A stretch of 64,000 bases of DNA from the NCBI GenBank assembly GCA_001028815.1, contig LDJB01000001.1, positions 825,634 through 889,633 of the forward strand, in the 5' to 3' direction. The notes beneath the pieces are model-generated. The model had not been told where the DNA came from. It worked only from the letters and a program-made list of their open reading frames with translations, and searched no databases. Positions 34,521-44,541 of this stretch are shown here, in pieces (position 1 is the stretch's first letter; each line of letters begins with the position of its first letter). The position numbers and the translations under genes were made by a program. This DNA comes from Peptococcaceae bacterium 1109 (lineage in GTDB: Bacteria > Bacillota > Limnochordia > Darwinibacteriales > Darwinibacteriaceae).

Positions 34521-35276
34521 TTAGTAGTAAATGCAGATTCTGTTGTCATTGATGTTCTCAATCCGGAAGTCCATTTGGTACAAAGGGCCCAAAACGGCAT
34601 CGTCAATGATCTCTTCACAGCAGCCTACCCGGACAATCCGCCCTTGATCCATGGCCACAATATGGTCTGAATAGCATGAGGCGAAGTTGATGTCGTGGAG
34701 CACGATCACAACTGTCTTACCCAGATCTGCCACCAGTTCTTGCAGAGTCTTCATAATGTCCACCGCATGGCGCATATCAAGGTTGTTTAGGGGTTCATCC
34801 AGCAAGATGTAGTCCGTATCCTGGGCCACCACCATTGCAATGTACGCCCGCTGGCGCTGGCCGCCGCTGAGCTGGTGAAGGTACTTATCTGCCATGCCCT
34901 CGAGCTTCAGGTACGCAAGGGCTCGGTCCACCATCTCGTGGTCTGCCTCACTTAGACTTCCGTGGGAGTACGGAAAGCGCCCGAAACTCACCAGCTGCCT
35001 CACGGTTAGGCGAAGGTTAGTGAAGTTGGACTGCCGCAAGACCGCGAGCTTCTGCGCGAGAGCGGTGCTTTTCCACTCCTTAAGCTCTCGCCCATCGATC
35101 CACACTTCCCCTCCGTCCTTGGGAATGAGCCGGCTCATAATGGACAGAAGGGTGCTCTTGCCCGCGCCATTTGGCCCAATGAGGGACGTGATTTTACCCT
35201 GGGGGATATCCAGGGAAACATTGTCCAGGACCGTTACCTCTCCGTACCGCTTAACAACATTCCGTACTGTGAGCAT
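34521..35276 (-). CDS. Siderophore ABC transporter ATP-binding protein (YclP type)
   Basis: A 251-residue FecE/YclP-type ATPase. Walker A is IGPNGAGKSTLLSIM, the signature is HQLSGGQRQRAYIAMV, Walker B is TDYILLDEPLNNLD, and IVLHDINFAS carries the switch His. The ATG at 35276 follows GAGGAG at 9 bases; a GTG three codons upstream is too near the site. It powers the two permeases encoded upstream. Confidence 0.94.
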   Translation of the reverse strand: MLTVRNVVKRYGEVTVLDNVSLDIPQGKITSLIGPNGAGKSTLLSIMSRLIPKDGGEVWIDGRELKEWKSTALAQKLAVLRQSNFTNLRLTVRQLVSFGRFPYSHGSLSEADHEMVDRALAYLKLEGMADKYLHQLSGGQRQRAYIAMVVAQDTDYILLDEPLNNLDMRHAVDIMKTLQELVADLGKTVVIVLHDINFASCYSDHIVAMDQGRIVRVGCCEEIIDDAVLGPLYQMDFRIENINDNRICIYY

Positions 35277-35295
35277 GTACACCACTCCTCGATTA

Positions 35296-36252
35296 TTAGT
35301 GCACGGTGCGGGCTCGAAGCAGGAGCCCGATGAAGTAAACTCCGCCTATGAAGTTGATGATTACGCTGATCGGTGTGGCAAGGCTGAGGACATGTTCTGC
35401 CACCAGCTGCCCACCTACCAAGGCAATGATCCCCATCAGGGCTGCCGCAGGGAGCACAAGCCGGTGCTCGCAGGTATTCATAGCTTCCCGGGCCAGGTTT
35501 GCCACAAGCAACCCCAAAAAGGTGATTGGCCCAACCAGGGATGTAGCTACGGCCACCATGATGGCCACCGCGATCAAGTACTTTCCCGTGGCCTGTTCAT
35601 AGGGAATCCCGAGGCTCACTGCATGGTCTCGCCCCAGGGCTAAGACGTCTAGCACAGAGACCTGCCTCACGATATAGGCCATGGCCCCAAGCAGGATAAT
35701 CCCTCCAGGGACGAGTATGTTCACCTGGATATTGTTGAAACTCGCGAACATGCGGTTTTGCACCGTTTGAAACTCGTTAGGATCGATGACCATCTGCATA
35801 AACGAGGCACTGCTGTCCAACAGGGTCCCGAGGATTACACCTACCAAAAGCAGATGGAACAAACGGCCCCCTTCCTGGGCCCGGAAAAGCCTTCCGAAGA
35901 TGAGCAAGGTAAACCCTACCATCAAGCCTGTGGACAGGAGAAAGCTCAGCAACCCGTTAACCACGAAGGCACTCTGTACGCCGAAGGCAAATACCACCGC
36001 TGTTTGCAGGAATAGATACAAAGCATCCAGCCCCATGATGCTGGGAGTCAGAATGCGGTTGTGGGTGATGGTTTGGAACACCACCGTGGAACAGGCAACC
36101 GCGGATCCGGTAAGGAGCATGGCCAGAAGCCTGGGGAGCCGGCGGCTTAAGGCGTAGCGGAAGATGAAGGAGTTCAGCCCCCAACCCACCAAGAGCACAG
36201 CGAGGGCTGCCGCTGCACAGGCTAAGGCCACAAGTTTCTTGCGGTCACTCAT
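35296..36252 (-). CDS. Siderophore ABC transporter permease (YclO, FecCD family)
   Basis: A 318-residue FecCD/BtuC-type permease with about nine spans. SRRLPRLLAMLLTGSAVACS and ITHNRILTPSIMGLDALY are the family blocks, and VGPITFLGLLVANLAREAM the coupling region. AAGGAGG precedes the ATG at 36252. It overlaps the preceding permease gene by 8 bases, so the frame that extends to 36339 is not the start. Confidence 0.93.
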   Translation of the reverse strand: MSDRKKLVALACAAAALAVLLVGWGLNSFIFRYALSRRLPRLLAMLLTGSAVACSTVVFQTITHNRILTPSIMGLDALYLFLQTAVVFAFGVQSAFVVNGLLSFLLSTGLMVGFTLLIFGRLFRAQEGGRLFHLLLVGVILGTLLDSSASFMQMVIDPNEFQTVQNRMFASFNNIQVNILVPGGIILLGAMAYIVRQVSVLDVLALGRDHAVSLGIPYEQATGKYLIAVAIMVAVATSLVGPITFLGLLVANLAREAMNTCEHRLVLPAAALMGIIALVGGQLVAEHVLSLATPISVIINFIGGVYFIGLLLRARTVH

Positions 36253-37240
36253 TGCGCTGCCTCCTTCCCAACAGGTACAGGAAAACGGCGCTGCCCAGAA
36301 CGCCCACGGTGAGGCCGATGGGGATCTCGTAGGGAGCAATCACAATCCGCCCTGCAATATCCGCTCCTAACAAAAACACGGCCCCAAACAACCCCGCGGA
36401 AAAGAAGTTACTCCGTAAGTGGTCTCCCCGGTAGAGGGTAATGATATTAGGAATAATCAGGCCGAGGAACGGGATTCTTCCCACCGAAGCAACCACAACC
36501 GCGGTTATCCCTGCCACAACGCCGAGGCCAACGTACATTACCGAAGCGTAGTTGAGTCCCAGGCTCGTGGCCTGGTCTTTGCCCATCCCTGCGATGGTGA
36601 ACTTGTCAGACCACAAAAACCCCACCACCACAAAGGGAATTGCGGCATAGAGCAGTTCATAGCGGCCTACCGTCACCATGGCGAAGTTCCCCATCAGCCA
36701 AATGCCGATACTCTGCACGAGGTCAAAGCGGTAAGCCACCAGCGTGGTCACGGCACTCACCACGCTGCCCATCATAAGCCCGATCAAGGGCACAAACACT
36801 GCATCCTGCATCTTGATGCGCTGCAGCACGCCAAGGAACAAAAACGCCCCCAGCAGCGAAAAGACAAAGACAATTACCATCTTCCCCAACGAACTTGCCT
36901 GGGGGACTATGAGCAGGGAAATTAAGACTCCCAGGCGGGCGAACTCAGAGGTACCGGCGGTTGTAGGAGAGACGAACCTGTTGCGGCTCAGCTGCTGCAT
37001 GATCAGGCCGCTGATGCTCATGCCCGCGCCTGTCAAGATAACCGCCAACATCCGCGGGACCCGGCTGATTACCAACACCTGTGCTGCGATGTTGTCCCCT
37101 GTCAAGAGATCAAAGAGGCTGAAGCTAGATACTCCAACAAACAAAGAGATTAGGCTGAGTACGGCTAAGGCCGCACTGAGATAGGCAAGGCGAAAAATGG
37201 CTGAGATTTGACAGACCCCCCTCCCCTTTGCTAAACTCAA
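36245..37240 (-). CDS. Siderophore ABC transporter permease (YclN, FecCD family); start uncertain
   Basis: A FecCD-family permease of about 320-331 residues. VISRVPRMLAVILTGAGMS, RNRFVSPTTAGTSEFARLG and VGRIPFLGLIIPNIITLYRG are diagnostic. The annotated TTG at 37240 has no ribosome binding site; a strong AAAGGGGAGGGGGG lies inside codons 4-9 and points to a start further on. The codon 8 bases after that site is ATC (37207-37205), the same arrangement as in the nucleotidase gene at 3329. No ATG, GTG or TTG follows in frame near it. First gene of the transporter operon, divergent from an AraC regulator. Confidence 0.88.
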   Translation of the reverse strand: MSLAKGRGVCQISAIFRLAYLSAALAVLSLISLFVGVSSFSLFDLLTGDNIAAQVLVISRVPRMLAVILTGAGMSISGLIMQQLSRNRFVSPTTAGTSEFARLGVLISLLIVPQASSLGKMVIVFVFSLLGAFLFLGVLQRIKMQDAVFVPLIGLMMGSVVSAVTTLVAYRFDLVQSIGIWLMGNFAMVTVGRYELLYAAIPFVVVGFLWSDKFTIAGMGKDQATSLGLNYASVMYVGLGVVAGITAVVVASVGRIPFLGLIIPNIITLYRGDHLRSNFFSAGLFGAVFLLGADIAGRIVIAPYEIPIGLTVGVLGSAVFLYLLGRRQRNE

Positions 37241-37250
37241 AAGTGACTGA

Positions 37251-37275
37251 GAGTGAGTTTCACTTTCACTTACTC
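37251..37275. promoter_or_regulatory. Imperfect palindrome, candidate operator of the siderophore operon
   Basis: GAGTGAGT-N9-ACTTACTC, seven of eight positions paired, just downstream of the predicted transcription start of the yclNOPQ-like operon, between it and the AraC gene. TTTCAC is also directly repeated. It does not match Fur or DtxR boxes as I know them; the neighbouring AraC protein is the likely ligand. Confidence 0.45.
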
Positions 37276-37304
37276 ATGATAGCACGGCTAACAGGAAATG
37301 TCTT
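37276..37304 (-). promoter_or_regulatory. Candidate promoter of the siderophore transporter operon
   Basis: Minus strand AAGACA (37304-37299), 17 bases, TATCAT (37281-37276). A weak -35 fits a promoter needing an activator such as the divergent AraC protein. Confidence 0.4.
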
Positions 37305-37357
37305 GCAGTAGATTGAGGGGATTCGCACTATATTTAGATGCTTTGGAGGCGAGTTGG

Positions 37358-38065
37358 ATGGGTACATACAGCAGGATCAGCCAGGAAATCCAGGAAACCC
37401 TTGCCGCGTTTACGGCGTGCACTGCACTTCCCATTTCCGCATTAACTCTGGAGGGGGCTGTGCTTGGTTACGCGGGCAGCAAGCTCCCTGGGGCACTAGA
37501 TGTGGATAAGCTGAAAGCCGCCTACGAGAAGGTGGCTCTGAGGCTCGAGAGCTGCGAGCTGACACCGTGGCCCATCCATCTGAACCTGGACGGCGACTCG
37601 CAGTTCCAGCTCACCGCGGTGCCCATTACTGAAGGGAATCACAGTCCAGGTATCTATCTCATCGGCCCCTTTTCCCGCTCTCAGCTTCATGCATGTGTCC
37701 ACTTCCTCGTTGGGCTGCTTCGGCAAATACAAGCGAGCAAAGTAAGCAGCCCGGGCGGTTTCCCCGCGAATCTTCACGTCCGCCGCGCGGTGCGCTATGT
37801 CCACCAGCACTATAAAGAACCTCTCACCTTAGCGAGCATGGCGCGGCACCTAGGAATCACAAAGTCCTACCTGGCCCAAGTGTTCCGGGGAGAAATGGGT
37901 GAGACTTTTTCTGAGTTTGTGAACCGCTTCCGAGTAGAAATGAGCAAGGAGGCCCTAGCTCACGGAAGTGAACCAGTGCTCACCATTGCCCTCCGCCACG
38001 GCTTCACCAGCCAGAACTACTACGGCCGAGTATTTAAAAAACCTCACCGGGATTACTCCCAGTGA
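37358..38065 (+). CDS. AraC-family regulator, frameshifted near its 3' end
   Basis: A 235-residue regulator with an N-terminal sensor-like domain (about 1-130) and a C-terminal double helix-turn-helix: LHVRRAVRYVHQHYKEPLTL, MARHLGITKSYLAQVFRGEM and VLTIALRHGFTSQNYYGRVF. The current frame ends PHRDYSQ. Removing one A from the run of six at 38036-38041 restores the family ending VFKNLTGITPSEFRNQ and extends the gene to the TAA at 38130-38132. GGAGG lies 8 bases before the ATG at 37358. Its divergent position suggests control of the siderophore importer, as Btr does for feuABC in Bacillus. Confidence 0.83.
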   Translation: MGTYSRISQEIQETLAAFTACTALPISALTLEGAVLGYAGSKLPGALDVDKLKAAYEKVALRLESCELTPWPIHLNLDGDSQFQLTAVPITEGNHSPGIYLIGPFSRSQLHACVHFLVGLLRQIQASKVSSPGGFPANLHVRRAVRYVHQHYKEPLTLASMARHLGITKSYLAQVFRGEMGETFSEFVNRFRVEMSKEALAHGSEPVLTIALRHGFTSQNYYGRVFKKPHRDYSQ

Positions 38066-38094
38066 GTTTCGGAACCAAGCTCGCTTTCAGTCTG

Positions 38095-39684
38095 TCAGTC
38101 AAGGAGAACTGCCCTCAGCCAACTCCCAATAATGTCATAGAGCTCCGCAGGGGTCTTCCAAGGGTCTGTAGGGTCGTGCGCGGGATTATCTAATGGAAAC
38201 AGCATGAACTCATGGGTAACCTTTGGAAGCACGTGCAGCTCTACTTGCCCGTTGCCCGCCTCTAAAAGAGCCCGTTGGAGCTGCTCTGCGTGGCTGGGAA
38301 GGACTTTAAGGTCATTCTCACCGTGAATCAGCAGCACGGGTTGGGTAACATTGGCAATCACGGCCACGGGGTCGTGGGCCATATGCTCCCGCAGCCAATC
38401 CAAGTTGTAAGGCAAGACACTTTCAGCCTTCCCGGCACGGGCATCCGCGATGACCTGTTCTGTAAGGGGCAGGTAAGCACCGATCATCCCCCGCTCCGCC
38501 TCTGAGAGATACTCCAGGCCAGCCTGGTACTCTAGCTGCTCAATCATGATCTTGTCTAGCGAAGCGCTGGGGGCACCAAGAAGGATAATGCCAGCCAGTT
38601 CCGGATCTTCACTGGCGATGATCGGGGCGAAGTACGCCCCTTCGCTGTGTCCAAGCATAGCTATGCGCTGCGAATCAATGCTGGGATGGTTCTTCAAATA
38701 GGCCATCAACGCCCGGATGTCATTCATGAGATCGGTGAAGGTAGCGGCGTTGTAATCGCCCGTGCTTTCCCCCACTCCCCGTTCATCATAGCGCAGCACT
38801 GCCACGCCCAGGGAACTGAACTCCTCAGCCATGATCTTGAACATATTGGTCATCAGCGCTGGAGGAGTATTCCCGTCCCGATCTTGGGGGCCTGACCCAG
38901 AGTTCAGGAGAATGGCTGGGAAAGGGCCTTGTCCTTCGGGAAGGGTCAACGTTCCAGCCAAGGTTATGTCGCCGCTCTGAACCCTAAACTCTTCGGTGCG
39001 CAATGCATCTCCTTGCGGCAGAGCCTCTTCCACCGGCTTCAGCCCCTCATAGCCTTCGAGGGCAGCTTTGGCCATTTGAGCGGGTACCTCCACCAGCACT
39101 AGGTTCCCCTCATGAGCCAGGATTCGCACGTAGACACTGCCTGCTAAGAGGGCCCCGTACTCCTCAAGTTCAACCACTTGGCCGTCAACTTCATAGGCAG
39201 CGGCCCCCACCTTCCACACCTTCCCTGTGAGTACTGGGGGTTGGCTCATCAACACAAGCACAGGAGTAACCACTTGCACTTCTTCTGCGCCCGACTCAGC
39301 TAAGTCGATCACTTGCTGGTACTGGGCAAACACGTTGTTGTCCAGTACGAAGTATGGCTGGGCCAGGCCATAGGACAGCTGAACAGGCCCTGCTGCGACT
39401 TGAAAAGACCCATCAGCAAACTTACCTGTGAGAGTCACACCCATCTGTTTCAGCTCATAGGAATCCCTTGTAAGGCGCGTTTCAAGGGCGATGGTTTGAC
39501 CGGCCACCGTAAGTGATGCCTGCGTCGTGATGCCCTCAGGTGAGATACTGAACTCCTCATAGCCCACAGCGTCGCCCCCGAGGAAAACCACCAGCTTTCC
39601 TTGGTGCAGTGCCGACCCCTGCACTGCATTAGCGGTCAGTAAAATGGCGCACACTACCAGTATGACGATTGCTTTGTTTTTCAC
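38095..39684 (-). CDS. Exported alpha/beta hydrolase (S9/S33-like)
   Basis: A 529-residue protein with a signal peptide (IVILVVCAILLTANAVQGSA), an N-terminal beta-rich domain of about 220 residues, and a C-terminal alpha/beta hydrolase fold. The nucleophile elbow is MLGHSEGAYFA, the oxyanion region is AILLNSGSGPQDRDGN, and the catalytic acid and base probably lie in LIHGENDLKV and KVTHEFML. It is likely an extracytoplasmic esterase or peptidase. The GTG at 39684 has GGAGGAGGGAG upstream and overlaps the stop of a small upstream gene (GTGA). No lipobox is present. Confidence 0.86.
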   Translation of the reverse strand: MKNKAIVILVVCAILLTANAVQGSALHQGKLVVFLGGDAVGYEEFSISPEGITTQASLTVAGQTIALETRLTRDSYELKQMGVTLTGKFADGSFQVAAGPVQLSYGLAQPYFVLDNNVFAQYQQVIDLAESGAEEVQVVTPVLVLMSQPPVLTGKVWKVGAAAYEVDGQVVELEEYGALLAGSVYVRILAHEGNLVLVEVPAQMAKAALEGYEGLKPVEEALPQGDALRTEEFRVQSGDITLAGTLTLPEGQGPFPAILLNSGSGPQDRDGNTPPALMTNMFKIMAEEFSSLGVAVLRYDERGVGESTGDYNAATFTDLMNDIRALMAYLKNHPSIDSQRIAMLGHSEGAYFAPIIASEDPELAGIILLGAPSASLDKIMIEQLEYQAGLEYLSEAERGMIGAYLPLTEQVIADARAGKAESVLPYNLDWLREHMAHDPVAVIANVTQPVLLIHGENDLKVLPSHAEQLQRALLEAGNGQVELHVLPKVTHEFMLFPLDNPAHDPTDPWKTPAELYDIIGSWLRAVLLD

Positions 39685-39854
39685 TGCTCTCCCTCCTCCG
39701 TTATCAGTTCCAATACCCACTGCAGCTCAGCGATGGCTCTATCCAAAACCTCTTGGCGGATGCGATCTGATTCAATGTAGGGACGCAAGTGGACCTGTTC
39801 AAAGCGGAGCTCATTGATGCGCGTTGTGATCGCTTCTTTCAGATCTCCATTCAT
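39681..39854 (-). CDS. Small acidic helical protein, translationally coupled
   Basis: A 57-residue open frame starting at ATG 39854 with GTGAGGTT 7-8 bases upstream and ending in a TGA that overlaps the GTG of the alpha/beta hydrolase gene. The product (MNGDLKEAITTRINELRF near the start, LDRAIAELQWVLELITEEG near the end) is acidic and helical, with no signal or membrane segment. I do not recognise it. Good ribosome binding site and GTGA overlap support it as a real leader gene of the hydrolase. Confidence 0.65.
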   Translation of the reverse strand: MNGDLKEAITTRINELRFEQVHLRPYIESDRIRQEVLDRAIAELQWVLELITEEGEQ

Positions 39855-39960
39855 GGCATAACCTCACAGATTGAATTTTTCCTGTTCCATTGTACCACCT
39901 TCAAGATACCTTCACAACAACAGTATTCCGAAAAAGGGGTTCCCCACTGCCTTACCGAAA

Positions 39961-39966
39961 TATAGT
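39961..39966 (+). promoter_or_regulatory. Candidate -10 box upstream of degV
   Basis: TATAGT lies 34 bases before the degV start codon. No clear -35 element is seen at the proper distance. Confidence 0.3.
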
Positions 39967-39994
39967 CTCATGAACAACATGATGAGGTGAAGAC

Positions 39995-40882
39995 ATGCTC
40001 CAAATTATAACGGACAGTGCGTGCGATCTCCCCCGAAAGCTCGCGGCTGATCACAATATCCACATTATTCCCTTTATAGTCCATATCAATGACGAGGAAT
40101 ATGTGGACGGGGAAACCATTGAACCGGAAGCAGTTTACCAAGCTATTCGGGAAGGAAAACGTACTTCTACGAGCCAGGTTCCTGCGGAGTTTTTCTGGAA
40201 CACCTTTACCAAGTACGCGGAACAGGGGGCCCGCTGCCTATACATAGCCTTTTCCTCTAAGCTCTCCGGTGCCTGCAACACCGCTCGAATGGTTGCCAAA
40301 GAAGTCAAGCGCAGATATCCCAAGTTTGAACTGACCATCTGTGATTCCCTTAGCGGTTCCATGGCACAGGGTTTGATCGCTTTAGAAGCAGCCCAGCTCA
40401 GCGCCGCGGGGTCCGCGGACGAAGAGGTGATTGCCAGGGTGAACACCCGCTCACAGAACAACGTGGAACATGTGTTCACCGTCGATGACCTGGGCCACCT
40501 CCATCGGGGCGGGCGTTTGCGCTGGACTAGCGCTGTCATGGGCACCGTCTTGAAAGTCAAACCTATCCTGCATGTGGTGGATGGGCAGATGCTCCTCCTG
40601 CAAAAGGTCCGGGGAAAAACCGCCGCCCTGAAACGCATCGTAGAGCTGGTGCGGGAACGGTCCCTAGGAAATGCGGAGCAGCTCGTGGGCATCACCCACG
40701 CGGACGACTGGGAAGCAGCAGAAAAGCTGCAAGAGATGCTCAGAACCACATTAGGTTATAAGAATTTCCTGGTTAACATGGTGGGCAGCGTCCTAGGCTG
40801 CCACATCGGCTTGGGAGGCGTAGCGGCCTTTTTTGTCAACAAGAACGCTGACGTTCCCAACCTGCCCCACGCATCTTTGTAA
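39995..40882 (+). CDS. DegV-family fatty-acid-binding protein
   Basis: A 295-residue DegV protein. ITDSACDLPRKLAADHNIHI, INDEEYVDGETI and TSTSQVPAEFFWNTF are the N-terminal family blocks; LYIAFSSKLSGACNTARM and GHLHRGGRLRWTSAVMG follow. DegV (FakB-type) proteins bind a fatty acid and present it to a kinase; no fakA gene is near. GATGAGGTGA precedes the ATG. The tyrosine phenol-lyase gene follows after 45 bases on the same strand and may be cotranscribed. Confidence 0.93.
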   Translation: MLQIITDSACDLPRKLAADHNIHIIPFIVHINDEEYVDGETIEPEAVYQAIREGKRTSTSQVPAEFFWNTFTKYAEQGARCLYIAFSSKLSGACNTARMVAKEVKRRYPKFELTICDSLSGSMAQGLIALEAAQLSAAGSADEEVIARVNTRSQNNVEHVFTVDDLGHLHRGGRLRWTSAVMGTVLKVKPILHVVDGQMLLLQKVRGKTAALKRIVELVRERSLGNAEQLVGITHADDWEAAEKLQEMLRTTLGYKNFLVNMVGSVLGCHIGLGGVAAFFVNKNADVPNLPHASL

Positions 40883-40912
40883 CCTGCTTAAGATACATAG
40901 ACCCTAACCTAA

Positions 40913-42304
<1,392 letters not shown>

Positions 42305-42312
42305 ACATGGTG

Positions 42313-42351
42313 AAAGCCCTTTTCTGCTCCGCAGAAAAGGGCTCGTTTTTA
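42313..42351 (+). terminator. Terminator after tyrosine phenol-lyase
   Basis: AGCCCTTTTCTGC-TCC-GCAGAAAAGGGCT perfect 13-base stem with CGTTTTT tail. Confidence 0.95.
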
Positions 42352-43812
42352 CTCCTGAGACTTAAGGAAGTCCACCAACTCTGACCGGCTCACCCGGTTC
42401 ACGCCGCTGTGCTCGATGTCAAAGGAGGGGTCGATGGGTTCACCGTACTCCCGTTCCATCACAGCCGCGATGCGGGGCCGGCAAAATTCCCCTTGGCACC
42501 AGCCCATGGACGCCCGTGTACGGCGCTTCACGCCATCAATGGTCTTCACCTTGATGCCCCGATGGAGAGCATCTACGATCTCTCCCTCCGTTACCTGCTC
42601 ACACCGGCAGATAATCTTCTCCGGCGCAGAGGGGATGTCCAGAAGCGGTTTGATCTCTTTCAAGGGCCTGAGTTCCTTCTTCCGTATTATCGGAGGGCGG
42701 TAGGGATCGAAATCGCTTTTCTTCACAAGTTCCAGGCCCGCGTCTTGCAAAAGGCCCTCTACCATCTGGGCGATGGCAGGCGAAGCGGTGAGCCCAGGCG
42801 ATTGAATCCCTGCCACATTAATGAACCCCCGCACCTTGGTCGCCTCAATGACAAAGTCGTTGGTAGAACTCCTGGCCCGAATGCCTGTAAAGCTGCGGAT
42901 AAACTGGCGAGGATCAAGTTTGTCGTACAGCGTTTTGCATTGCTTGTAAATGGCCGCTATCCGCACGATGTCTGTGGAAGTGTCCTCCCTGGACGCATCA
43001 TCACTGGCATCAGGCCCAATCAGGAGGTTGTCATAGTATGTGGATGTTAAGAGCACGCCCTTCCCCTTGTCTGTTGGAAGCTGGAAGATCACCGAGTTAA
43101 TGGGCTTGCCAGTGCCCCGGGCAAAGAGTAGGTACTGGCCGCTCCTGGGTAAGATCTCGAAGCTATCCACGCCCACCATCTGGGAAACCTTGTCCGCATG
43201 GACACCTGCAGCATTTACCACATAGCTGCTGCGGACTTCCCCTTGGCTAGTCTGGAGGATAAACTCCTTGCCGTCCAGGGCGATGCCCAAGAGCTCATGT
43301 TCCAAAAACAGCTCTGCCCCATTGGCAATGGCATTTTCGGCCATGGCGATGGCCATCTCGTAGGGAGAGCACACTCCCGCTCCTTTGCAGTGTAAGGCCC
43401 ACCTCAAGCCTGGGTTTAGGGCAGGCTCCATCTCTCTCAGCTCATCCTGGCCGATGATGCGCAGATCAGTCAGGCCGTTAGCACGGCCCCTTTCCAGCAA
43501 GCGTTCTAGGGGTGACCTATCATCATCTGTTGTTACCACCAGAGAACCGGTTTCTGCAAAGCCGAAGTTCAGCTCTTCATTGAGCATGCGGAACTGCAGC
43601 CTGCCTGGGTAGCAAAGCCGGCCCCTAAGGGAAGCGGGATGCTCCGCGTATCCCCCGTGGACGATAGCACTGTTGGCCTTGGTGGCACCCATGGCCACAT
43701 CACTGCCCCGCTCAATTATGGCAATCTTCAGATCATACTGAGACAACCTGCGTGCTGTGGCTGTCCCTACAATTCCCGCTCCGATAACGGCAACATCGTA
43801 AACTGGCAACAT
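42349..43812 (-). CDS. FAD-dependent oxidoreductase with BFD-like [2Fe-2S] domain (GlpA/LhgO type)
   Basis: A 487-residue flavoenzyme of the DAO fold. VAVIGAGIVGTATARRLS binds FAD; the middle resembles glycerol-3-phosphate dehydrogenase and L-2-hydroxyglutarate dehydrogenases (SAIVHGGYAEHPASLRGRL). The last 90 residues form a bacterioferredoxin-like domain with IICRCEQVTEGEIV and MGWCQGEFC, four cysteines for [2Fe-2S]. Likely substrate is a 2-hydroxyacid or glycerol phosphate. The ATG at 43812 has AAAGGGAG upstream. It follows ccdA by 24 bases; CcdA and TlpA may have nothing to do with it beyond transcription. Confidence 0.86.
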   Translation of the reverse strand: MLPVYDVAVIGAGIVGTATARRLSQYDLKIAIIERGSDVAMGATKANSAIVHGGYAEHPASLRGRLCYPGRLQFRMLNEELNFGFAETGSLVVTTDDDRSPLERLLERGRANGLTDLRIIGQDELREMEPALNPGLRWALHCKGAGVCSPYEMAIAMAENAIANGAELFLEHELLGIALDGKEFILQTSQGEVRSSYVVNAAGVHADKVSQMVGVDSFEILPRSGQYLLFARGTGKPINSVIFQLPTDKGKGVLLTSTYYDNLLIGPDASDDASREDTSTDIVRIAAIYKQCKTLYDKLDPRQFIRSFTGIRARSSTNDFVIEATKVRGFINVAGIQSPGLTASPAIAQMVEGLLQDAGLELVKKSDFDPYRPPIIRKKELRPLKEIKPLLDIPSAPEKIICRCEQVTEGEIVDALHRGIKVKTIDGVKRRTRASMGWCQGEFCRPRIAAVMEREYGEPIDPSFDIEHSGVNRVSRSELVDFLKSQE

Positions 43813-43836
43813 ATCTACTCCCTTTCCCATCCAGGC

Positions 43837-44541
43837 TCAGTAGAACAAACCTACGAATCGCTGAAAGTGGCCGGTCACCATAAGCACGCCTGTGAGGACC
43901 AAAAGCAGCCCCGCGCCTTTCTGAATCACGGCCAAGTTCCGCCTGATAAACCCTACCACCTTTTGCAGCTGCTGCCACAGGAGTGCTGCAAGAAGAAAGG
44001 GCACGCCTAAGCCCATCCCATAGACGAAGAGCAGTGCCATCCCCGCAACGGCTGTTGAGGTATTGGACGCAAGCAATAGGGCCGTTCCTAAAAAGGCGGT
44101 GAGGCATGGAGTCCAGCCCAAGGAGAACGTGCCCCCAAAAATCAGGCTGGACCAAAAACCCAAATTAGTAGTTCTGGCCTTGAGCCCCACGGCCCGGTTG
44201 AGGAACCCGATCCGCAGGATACCCATAAAACTTAACCCAAAGACGATCACGATCAGCCCGCTGATTCTTGCCAGCAGCTCTCGCTGCAGAAAAACCATGC
44301 TGCCGAAGATAGACGCGGTGCCGCCCAGGATCACAAACACCACAGTGAACCCCAAAACGAACCCTATGGTGTTCCGGATAAGACGAGCCCGGTTAACCTC
44401 TTCCCCTGTTGTACCTGACAGATACATCAAGTAGATAGGCAGCATGGGCAGAATACAGGGGGACACAAAGGTGAGCAGCCCGTCTACAAACACCAACCCA
44501 AAGAGGGCCGGAGTTACTTCCGGCAGCATTTGCCTTAGCAT
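43837..44541 (-). CDS. ccdA: Cytochrome c biogenesis protein CcdA (DsbD transmembrane type)
   Basis: A 234-residue membrane protein with six spans that carries electrons from cytoplasmic thioredoxin to exported thiol proteins. The two redox cysteines are in FVSPCILPMLPIYLMYLSG and LGWTPCLTAFLGTALL, each in the family setting. The ATG overlaps the TlpA stop by one base (TAATG), so the two are translated together. Confidence 0.94.
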   Translation of the reverse strand: MLRQMLPEVTPALFGLVFVDGLLTFVSPCILPMLPIYLMYLSGTTGEEVNRARLIRNTIGFVLGFTVVFVILGGTASIFGSMVFLQRELLARISGLIVIVFGLSFMGILRIGFLNRAVGLKARTTNLGFWSSLIFGGTFSLGWTPCLTAFLGTALLLASNTSTAVAGMALLFVYGMGLGVPFLLAALLWQQLQKVVGFIRRNLAVIQKGAGLLLVLTGVLMVTGHFQRFVGLFY

